Below are positions 55,508-64,000 of a DNA stretch of 64,000 nucleotides, piece after piece. Below the pieces are notes generated by a model. The model was not told the origin of the DNA, ran no database searches, and was given only the letters and a program-made list of their open reading frames with translations. Source of the DNA: Fremontodendron californicum (Eukaryota; Streptophyta; Magnoliopsida; Malvales; Malvaceae); assembly GCA_030761205.1 (NCBI GenBank), contig JAULJL010000039.1, forward strand, positions 5,094,001 to 5,158,000, written 5' to 3'. Position numbers and translations under genes: made by a program. Position 1 is the first letter of the stretch. The number at the start of each line of letters is the position of its first letter.

Positions 55508-57055
55508 TGATAAGCTCATTAAATATACATTTTATGTTTTTCTACCTTTAGTTTTTGTTATGTTTTCGATCTTTATCTTGTTTACTTATATTATGTTTTT
55601 GAAATTTAGGTACAATAAGGAGAATGAAGTCAAAAGATGTCAATAATGATGGTAAAAAGCTTACAAAATCATAATCACAAGATGGAAGAAGACTTGAGAG
55701 TCAAAAAGATCAATTTCTTAGTGCTAGATGATCAGGCAGATCTGACCTCCAAAGCTTGTTGCAAGAAAATCATTATGTTAAAGTCATTATTTGAAGAAAT
55801 TTCCTCTTAACTTTTGAATCAGACTTGAATACCTTTCCAACGATAGTTTACACGCCTAAATCGGACAACGGATGGTTATCCAAATCAGCCGACGAAGTAC
55901 GAGACAGTGCATCAGTCACAAAAGCGAAGTCAGAAAGCAAAAACGGACAAGGCAGCAAGTTGGGGCCGCGGCGCCGAGTTTCTGACTCAAAAACGTGAAA
56001 AAACCGAAAAAACTGGAAAAATACGAGAAAAGTCCAAAATTGCCATATTTTGACTCCTAGCTTCCTTGAAGAGTAAGAAAGGGTTTTCAAGACTTTAAAA
56101 CTCTATAAATATCATTTTTTGAGCCACAAACTATAATAATCTTTTGAGGAGACTCAAGGGATCATCAATTTTCTTCTTCTCCTCCATTTTTTTAGTTTCT
56201 TTTTAGTTTTATGTATATATTATCTATGCATATGCAAGGCTAACTTTTTTTTGGTTAAGGGTGATTTCAAAGCCCTAGACAAGTTTTGTAATTGATTTTC
56301 ATGATTTATCTATCATTAGTTTTCTATCAAAGTTGATTATGTTCTTCTATAAAAATTGTTCATGATGTTGTCTTGATTTATTTAGGGTGATCAACTAGAT
56401 AGATTTTGATAATTGTCTATTGCTAGTTTAGGAGTTTTGATCCGTGCAATTGTCTTGATTTTCTATTCATAAGTGGCAATTTATGATTAATGATTATGGT
56501 CAAGTTTTCGCTAATTGCAAAGTGGAACATAACATAGGTTAAACAATCTGAGCTTATGTGTTTGTTGCCTAGATCAACCTATCTTTCTCATCATAAAGCT
56601 GCCATTACATTAAATCTAGAGAGCTTATTCTAGGTTGTCTAGTGGTTAGAGATTAAATAGAGAGCTTGTTCTATTTAACGATGAACTAAGGAAAGATTGG
56701 GGTAACAGAGCTTGTTGTTATCCACGGTTGATAATTTTGATAGTTAATTGATGTTGATAGATATGATTATTGATTCTTAATGATGTCTAGTGGTGGAGAA
56801 TGAAACCTTAACCATATTTCTCATATTTCTCATATTTCTTATTTACTTGTTTTCTACTTTTATTGTTTTATTTACTTTTAAACTCTTTCAAAAATTCCCC
56901 TTTACTTTGTTTTCTTTGAATCTAAGTTATAAACTAATAATTTATAAACTAAAACCCAATCCCTGAGGACTCGACCCTTGCTAACTCCTATACTTACAAC
57001 TGATATTATTTTTAGTGTAAGGTTTTGAATAAGGTATACTCTTTCGAGTGTATCA
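55508..57055 (+). repeat. E4 3' LTR (1548 bp)
   Basis: TGATAAGCTC...CGAGTGTATCA. Slightly longer than and diverged from the 5' LTR. Followed by TTAAT. Confidence 0.95.
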
Positions 57056-57881
57056 TTAATTGTTTGAATTAAATGAAGTGATTGTGATAGTAGTTATGGT
57101 GGTTGCTTTCATACTGCTACTTCACCTTCTCCAGTTAACAGCCTCAGCTAGATCACATGACAGCAACCATGGTTAGCTTGTAAGTGAATCATATTGTCTA
57201 CAGAAACCTAACTCCTGGTGGGTTCGGCTTGCCAGTCAATTGTTTTTCAATACATCTTTAATCATCATTCATGAGTATGACTTTTACAATTAATGAGTGT
57301 GTCATACACATCTGAATGGTAATGATGAGTATATTGAAAAGTAATGGATGAAAAAGTAAAGGATTGGATCCTAACCCGTCTCTAATCTGGTATTTTCTCG
57401 TTGCTACTGTTTTGAAATAATTTTGAGCTAGAAAAAGGAAAGTTGTATGGTTTATACCATATATTTGTACTAGAAAAAGCATAAAAGTGGAATCAAGATG
57501 TAACTTAAGTGCTTAACTGGTAGCAATGTACTACAGTTTTAAAAACCATCAGTGATTTGGATACTTTTGAATGCACTGAAAAGTCTAGTTTCGCTATTTC
57601 TGTGATAGTCACTAGAATATATTGGATTATTGTATGAACTAGAGAATTGTTATACAACCATGATCTAGATTTTGAATCCTCCCCTCCCAAAGAATTGTCA
57701 TTTTTTTTTTTTTTTAACTTTAGATTTTTGCTTTGGGGTGGAATCTATCTCTTCCCGTAACAAATTGACTAATAGTGAGTATAAAAAGTAATTCTGAAAC
57801 ACAATGTTTTCACAAGATGATAGAAATAATGGATTTTCACCATATTCAAAAGATATTTTCACTTGAAATAACAGTTATAGT

Positions 57882-58034
57882 CTATGTCACTCGGATTTGA
57901 GGATAAGTATCAGATACGGGTATGCTGATTTTTTTTTTTAAATTTTTTCATAATTTGAAGGATTGTACCTATATTTATGGTTGGATATATGTCAGACATG
58001 AATACTCAAAAAAATAAAAAGTCGAAATAACATA
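57882..58034. mobile_element. MITE with CTATGTTACTCGGAC ends, copy 2
   Basis: Left CTATGTCACTCGGATTT, right GTCGAAATAACATAAG; a diverged relative of 48195..48367. Confidence 0.6.
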
Positions 58035-59458
58035 AGTTATAATTAACTGATATCAGAGCCAGAGTCCATACCATTAATGTTCCATTTTATTTTTTAATAA
58101 TCTCAAGTGAACTCGATTTCTAAACGAGTTGTTAAGTCCTAACCTCTAAAAAAAGTTATATTATGGAGTATGGTGTATGGAGCAAATATAGGGTAATTCT
58201 TAATATCCTTTGCATCTCTTTCGTAGTAGAGTGCGATAGTATTTTTTATATCCATAACTGTAATAAATACTATATGATTAAAAATGCATTTGTAACCACA
58301 ATTTAAAATTTTAAATATCTATATTACTCGGATTTTTTATTTTTGCTAAAGATTAGACTTAGGCTCCAATTGGATTGATGGTGAGATTAGTTCCGGTGAG
58401 ATTAAAAACAGCGGTGGTGGTGAGATTAGTTACTGTAGCAGTGAGATTAAAATCAATTGTGGGATATGTGCTTGAATTCAAAAGCAGCGATGACAGTGAG
58501 GTGAATTATAGTAACAAGAAAAATGACCATTAAGAACATTAGATTAAAATGTGTGTATATATATAATAAATAATTAAAAATAATTAAAATTAAAATTATA
58601 TTTATATTAAATAATAAAATATATATTAAAATTTTATTTATATTAAATAATTATTAAAAATATATTTATATTAGAAAAATAAATTAAAAATTTTAAAAAT
58701 AAATAATTTAAAAGGTAGAAATTAAAAAAATAAAATTTTAATTTTTTTTTATAAAAAACTTGAATAAATTAAAAAAAAATAAAATAATGAAGAGGTAAAA
58801 GAGGTTTCCTCTTCACCGGGGCCAATTATCAATTAGACTCTTATTCCTTCAATCTAACTGAAAATATCAATAAAATTAGCACCCTATTAGAGGTGCATCC
58901 AAATGCACCCAGCGGATGCGATTAATTGAGGGAAAAATTTTTAAAAAAAATTTGAAACAGGTGGGATCCAAGTGGAACTTAGCATTATTATATGCTTTGC
59001 CGTTTACTTCACTGCCAGTTCTTGGAATGTGACTGCATTGGGATTGATATTTGACTGAGATGCAGAAAAATTAAATAAAATCATTATTGAATTAAACTTT
59101 AAATAAATTTCCACAAAAAAAAAAAAATGAAAAAAACAGTTGATTTATGGTTACAACACGCAGGAAGACTGTAAACTTTCCTCTTTTCTTTTGGTCTTCT
59201 TTATACCTTTCAGAATCTATAAAGTCCACAAAGAGCTTCATTTCAGTTGGATTAAGGATAACAAATATCATAATTTTCTATTAATTGCAAAGTAGAAAAA
59301 TTGGCTTATTATATTAACATAATTTAGTTAAAAGACTTTTCCATTGCTCATCTTTTAATCAAGTCTAAGTAGCAATTTTTCTCCAAAGCTCTTGAACTAG
59401 GAAATTTCCTCTGCAGTTCTAAGGTTCACCACCTTTGGCCTAGTTCACCTTTGGTCCG

Positions 59459-59652
59459 GTCTATATTATTCGGACTCTTCATTTTTTCTAAAATAATCGT
59501 ATCCGATATCTGTGTCCGACACATATTCGGATATGGATATAGAAGTATCATCCTCTAAATATATGAAGAAAAAAAATTGAATATATATACATATACCCGT
59601 ATCCGATACTCACATTCGAGTTCGAGTAAAAAGGGTCGAGTAAGAAATAGAG
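59459..59652. mobile_element. MITE with CTATGTTACTCGGAC ends, copy 3
   Basis: Left CTATATTATTCGGACTC, right end diverged near GGGTCGAGTAAGAAATAG. Interior TCCGACAC/ATACGGGTAT motifs as in copy 1. Confidence 0.6.
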
Positions 59653-59706
59653 CCATAAATTTTCACCTCTTTTCTAAGTTTAATATATAAGTTCTTCCTC
59701 CCAATC

Positions 59707-61845
59707 TTGTTGTCTGAAGAAATTCAAGCCTATAGTTATGGATTGTTCCATATTCTGTACATCATCAAAAATTCCCTTTTTTCATGCTTTCTGTTTTTCA
59801 TCTCTTCTTTATTGTATCTGGATATGGTCTCTGGCACTGCAACTCAATTTAGCTATGGTAATTACTGTGATTCAGTATTTCATGAATCAAAACCAGCTGA
59901 TGAGGAGTTCAATGCCTCCCCATTCCTTGAACGTCAGAACGGTTATTACAATGGTGGGGATAAAGGTCCTGAATCCTAGCTCATATCAGTATTATGAACA
60001 TGAATCTAAAGCTCTAGTTTTCGAAACTCACCATGTCTATAAAACTGATATTGAGAATGTCTTCAAGGTGGAAGGCAACCTGATATTTCAAAGCTCATAT
60101 TACTATGAACAAAGTTTCTCCTATGCTTATTGGTCATTTTATTCACAATATTCAAGTGATTCAAGTAATCGTGGAGTTCTGGAATTCGATTTTCATGGCT
60201 TTTGGTCTAGAACTACTGGGAAGCTTTGCATGGCGGGATCAAGCTATACGTACTTCAAAGAAGGTAAACTGCTTCATCTTGGTGCTGTTCTTAAGTTTAA
60301 TAATCTTAAGAATTCAAGTACTATCAATCAATACTATAGTCAATGGAACCATGGATAGCTTGTATCCTGCTAATGAACCAAATTACTTTGAGCAAATTTC
60401 CCTACTGATGTTACCTCAAGTAAGTTACAAGTACACCAAGGTTTCAAAACAATTTACTCAAGGATGTCCTCGGGCCGGGGGACTGATGTTCTAGAGAAGT
60501 CATCCCTCAGCTTATCGCGGAGTAGAACGATTTGTAATATGGTTTCAGGTCGAGGCAATGCTTTTGAACTGGTGTATGCAAGTGATTGTGATTCTTCAAA
60601 GAGTTGCAATCCATTTGGTTATTATGGTATTTGGCTATTTGCCTCATCAGGTCATGTCTTTGAGTATGATTCAGTGCTCGGAAGATAAGCTAAGCTTGAG
60701 GTTTCTGACAGGATTTCCTAACAATAGCTATACGGGAGATATTATAGCTCTTTCAATTTCAGCACATCATTAATTGGGGAAGGATCTTGGGATGCAAATT
60801 AAGAAGAATCGGCTTTGTATCGTTGCTTGCCGAATCTATGATGCATCAAGCACCTTGGAGAAGTCTCATGTTGGAGACTGCAAAACAAGGTTGAGCTTGA
60901 GATTTCCAGCAATCTTGTCGATCCGAAACACAAGTACTATTGTAGGTGAAATTTGGAGTGAGAAGCCTAGGAATGAACCTGGTTTCTTTGATAGGATCGT
61001 GTTCCGAAATACTGACCATAGTAGGGGCCGGGGGAATTCAACTTCAAGGTTTGAAGTATGAGTACATATAGAAATGGACAAAGTGAATAAGTCATGCCCA
61101 AACAAGAATCCTACTAGGAACAGCATGCAGGGGAGTATATCCAGATGGCTATTCTAGGGACATGAATTTTCGTATCTCAATCAAAGATTCAAAAGGACGA
61201 ATTGGATGGGGTTCTTCAAATCCTCTTGCAGTGGGCAATCAACCTTATCAGAGATTTCCCTTTCTAATACCATCCTCAAGCTCAAGGCCTATAAATCCTG
61301 GCATTGAATGAATCAGATACCAATGTTAGCTTGCTTAATATCAGCTCAAAATTAACATCACGCTACCTAGTTTGGTAATCGGATGCTAGCCTTAATCCAT
61401 TTAACAAATCTTCAAATGGATATCAGAAAATCCAAATTTCTGCTCAAGGGTTTTATGATGCTGAAACAGGTAATGTCTGCATTATGATTGGCTGCAGAGA
61501 TCTGAGGTCAGAAAACAAAGCATCTTTAAGCCATTCAATGGACTGTGAGATCATTGTGAATATTCATATTCATCCATTGAACTCAGACAGGAAAGGAAAG
61601 GAAGTAGCATCAAGGGAACCATTAAGAGCTTGCGCGGAAAACCTGATCCAAGTTTCAACGCGTTATTTTTCATGTTGTTAAAAGATAACCTGCGTTGGGC
61701 CTGTTCTTTGCTGAAGTCATATACTTGCAACAGCGCTTTGGTGGTCGTTGTTTCCTTCCAAAGAGATACCAAGAATCAGTGATATATGAGGAGCTCCCAA
61801 TGGCTTCAGAAGAGCAATTTCAACTGAAACCTAGCAGCTAGCGCC
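59707..61845 (+). pseudogene. DUF2921-family plant membrane protein pseudogene
   Basis: Recognised by runs typical of this plant family: QFSYGNYCDSV, QYYEHESKALVFETHHVY, NVFKVEGNLIFQSSYYY, GVLEFDFHGFWSRTTGKLCM, LSLRFPAILSIRNTS, EIWSEKPRNEPGFFDRIVFRNTD, then a C-terminal QQRFGGRCFLPKRY. The family is usually one long exon of about 900 residues with an extracytoplasmic repeat region and C-terminal membrane helices. Here it is cut by many frameshifts (about 59960, 60310, 60480, 60690, 61060, 61300) and the membrane-helix region is lost near 61680. No introns visible. Biochemical role of the family is unknown to me. Confidence 0.82.
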
Positions 61846-62118
61846 TGCTGCTGTCACTACTTCAGCTTTTTTAAAGAGCTGTATCTTTTTCTAGTTTTGT
61901 TTTGAAAATAATTCTGTAAATTGGTCTGTTGTTATATAAGTTTTCTGAACCTATGTGATATAAACAGTTATGTATTCTGAGCCTCTCTTTATCTTTCGCT
62001 GATAAACTCACTCCCAGACACATTCTAGGACTGTTACTCGAATTCTTTATTTTCTTTAAAGTGCCGTATTTGACATATGTATCCGACACATATTCGGACA
62101 TGAGTATGAGAGTATGAT
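61846..62118. other. Flanking DNA with a truncated CTATGTTACTCGGAC-type MITE
   Basis: The MITE relic starts near 62028 (GACTGTTACTCGAATTC) and is cut by the E5 LTR at 62119; bases ATGAT (62114-62118) would be E5's target duplication. Nothing else recognised. Confidence 0.6.
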
Positions 62119-63603
62119 TGATGGTGACTCAATTAAGAGTTGTAAACCCAAGTGCAGGTTATGTTCAAGTAATAAATTCTCGGGTGTCCGAGGTCGAACC
62201 ACAAGGAAGCGTATTAGTAAGTATAAGTTTATAAATATATAAGAAAAAGAAAATAAACAAGATATTAGGGAATCAATAACAAAGAAAGTAAACAAGATAT
62301 TAGAGAACAAAATAAACAAAATAACATAAAAGCAATTAAACAAGATATAAAAAAAACAATAAGAAAAGATGTTGAGGTTAGAGAATCCACTCTTGGTGTT
62401 ATGCTAAGATTAATCTTGTTTTATTACACAATTGAAATCCACACATAAGGGAGGTTCCAATCGGAAGGTTTAGCAATTCAGTCCAAATTGTCCAACGTCC
62501 ATAGCATATGATATTATGTTCATTTGGTGTCCTCAAAACTCACAAAAAGAGTTCAAGCATTCCTTATGCCAAGGTATATGTCTACAACAAATCAAGGTTA
62601 TGAAACCAAGCATTTACTGTGCCATTTTCATTGTCAATAATGAATCAAGATCTCTACTTTGCAAGTATGATTTTAAACCAAAAGAAAATATTATCTATAC
62701 TAGTGTTTATAAATGATGATTCATTTTAGCTCATGTTTAAGAGACTAACCTTAGCATTTACCAAGAGCTTCACCTCATCACCTCAACAATATGATTAGAA
62801 ACACATACTAGATATGAATAAAATGAAAAGAAATGTAAGAAGAAAAAGAAAACTAGAGAAAGGAAAGAAAAAGAAAACTTAGAGAATTTTATTACAATGG
62901 CTATCCTACCAATGTATCAATGTATCCAAATACTCATCCAAGGCCCTCTATTTATACACATTTTGGAGGGCTAAATGACAAGAGACAAGCTTTACAAATT
63001 TCAAAGGTAGGTATAATAGGTGGGTGCATTTTTCTAACAATTTTCGTCATATTGTATGACAATTCTGATCAGCCAGCTTGATGGTCGATTTTGTCAATGT
63101 TGGAGGCTCGATCTGATAAAATGGTCTTCTAGAAAAATATACCCCTATCAGTTACGGATCCATAGCCGTTGGAATCAGATCATTTGCGCACGTGGATCGG
63201 GAGATATGGTCAAAATACCAAAACGGTGCAGAACAGACGTCATTGCACATCAGCCAACTTGATGGTCGATTTCGCTAGGGAAAACGACTCCGTTTCAAGA
63301 AGTGTAAAACATGAAAAAGATAGATATGCCTCTTAGCTTTGCAGGGATACAAAGTTCAGCCTTATTGCTTCAGTGAAACTCGAGATATAGCTGATATGGC
63401 AAAAGGTGTCGGAACTGGAACTGAACTGGATTTGCCCTTAATTCTAGTAATCTGAAATCACTCAAAGAAACTTGTGAAAAATACCAAATTACATAAAAAT
63501 ATAAAAGATCATAAACACAATTAGACTAAACAATAATAACTCGTATTTGACACAAAACAATAATAAAACATAACTAAAAACTATATAATTATACGAGTTA
63601 TCA
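62119..63603 (-). repeat. E5 3' LTR (1485 bp)
   Basis: Minus strand TGATAACTCG (63603) to GAGTCACCATCA (62119); near-identical to the E3 LTRs apart from small changes such as the terminal GTCACC for GTTTCC. TATAAATAG at 62948..62956. Confidence 0.94.
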
Positions 63604-64000
63604 CACCCCCATACTTAGATTGTTGCTAGTCCCTAGCAACGACTCAATAAAAATAAAATAAGAAAATCTAATCTAATCCATTTTCGTAGGAAATCACGGT
63701 GGCACTTAGCATGTGACACAAGCCTTTAAACCCCTAGGTGTCCCTAGTGGACGAGTTTAGTCTCGTGAGGGTTTACTAGGACGATACCCACAAACATTGA
63801 AGACATAAGAAAAACTAAAAATAATAATTATAACTAATCCTTCCAATATAAATTAGAGATAATCATTGGACAAGTCTTAAAAACTAATCAATAGCTTAAA
63901 GAAATTCACAAAAAATCTTGCTTGAATGTAAATAGTTTGAGTTAAGCCAATAATAACATAACATATTTCAATCAAAATAATGTATATTCAAACTTAATCT
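63604..64000 (-). other. E5 3' non-coding region and polypurine tract
   Basis: No gene. Opens (minus strand) with sequence equal to the start of this window and to E3 20470 onward, ends in the GTATGGGGGTG polypurine tract at 63604..63614. Confidence 0.85.

Larger units (their letters stand above)
49670..57055 (+). mobile_element. E4: gag-protease-only LTR element (TR-GAG-like)
   Basis: 7386 bp; LTRs 49670..51185 (1516 bp) and 55508..57055 (1548 bp), both TGATAAGCT...GAGTG(C/T)ATCA; target duplication TTAAT at 49665-49669 and 57056-57060. The interior has primer binding site, gag and protease pieces, a hairpin/G-run block and the long 3' region shared with E1-E3, but no RT, integrase, cysteine-rich ORF or LOG. 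LTRs differ at several positions, so it is older than E3. Confidence 0.95.
57061..59700. other. Intergenic DNA between E4 and the DUF2921 pseudogene
   Basis: No supportable gene. A short hydrophobic frame near 57080-57175 (VVAFILLLHLLQLTASA) resembles a signal peptide but has no convincing start or continuation. Includes MITE copies at 57882..58034 and 59459..59652, a GGTGAGATTA-repeat element with inverted ends at about 58370..58900, and AT-rich DNA. Confidence 0.45.
62119..64000 (-). mobile_element. E5: LTR element of the E3 LTR type, 3' end only, runs off window
   Basis: On the minus strand: 3' non-coding region (64000 to 63615), polypurine tract (63604..63614, complement of GTATGGGGGTG), then the 3' LTR. 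The internal part matches E3 20470..20849. Whether it carries the LOG cargo cannot be seen here. Confidence 0.93.

Overview
The window looks like AT-rich, transposon-packed nuclear DNA from a eudicot plant. It holds nested Ty3/gypsy LTR elements with a tRNA-Asp primer binding site (Athila/Tat-like), CACTA elements, a plant L1-type LINE, many MITEs and decayed copies of plant genes (NRPB2, plastidic glucose transporter, subtilase, ACR, DUF2921). I see no tRNA, rRNA, CRISPR array or prokaryotic operon. I cannot name the species.

Layout. E1 (1..6943, minus strand, left end outside the window) is a non-autonomous LTR element. It sits in CACTA-1 (6944..29664), whose TNP2-type transposase is coded on the minus strand. 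CACTA-1 is split by E2 (8276..26600, plus), with target duplication GCTTC. E2 is itself split by E3 (12738..22332, plus), with target duplication AGTAT. CACTA-1 appears to lie within CACTA-2, which ends at 32098. From 32.1 to 44.3 kb there are MITEs, a 5'-truncated LINE (34.4..37.5 kb), a 26-base C tract and long AT-rich DNA. From 44.3 to 49.1 kb a CACTA-like terminus is followed by exon fragments of four unrelated host genes, all in one orientation. E4 (49670..57055, plus, target duplication TTAAT) is a gag-protease-only LTR element. A DUF2921 pseudogene (59.7..61.8 kb) and the 3' end of another LTR element, E5 (62119 to the right edge, minus), close the window.

Central observation. E1, E2 and E3 all carry the same two-gene cargo between the end of the pol region and the 3' LTR, where an env gene would sit. 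The first gene is a 178-residue basic, cysteine-rich protein. Its core (arginine/lysine cluster, then C-x2-C-x4-C-x3-C) recalls the cysteine-rich nucleic-acid-binding proteins of carla-like plant viruses. The second is a complete LOG-type cytokinin-activating phosphoribohydrolase. Both frames are open in E1 and E3. In E2 the cysteine-rich frame is open and LOG is broken only by the E3 insertion. By contrast gag is broken or reduced in E1 and E2, and RT, RNase H and the integrase core are missing from all of them. Each cargo frame has a polypyrimidine-AG acceptor and a TATA-like box just upstream. My inference is a mobile, trans-mobilised element family carrying a possible silencing-suppressor/regulator plus a cytokinin-activation enzyme. 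The sequence supports the gene content and architecture; the function is a hypothesis.
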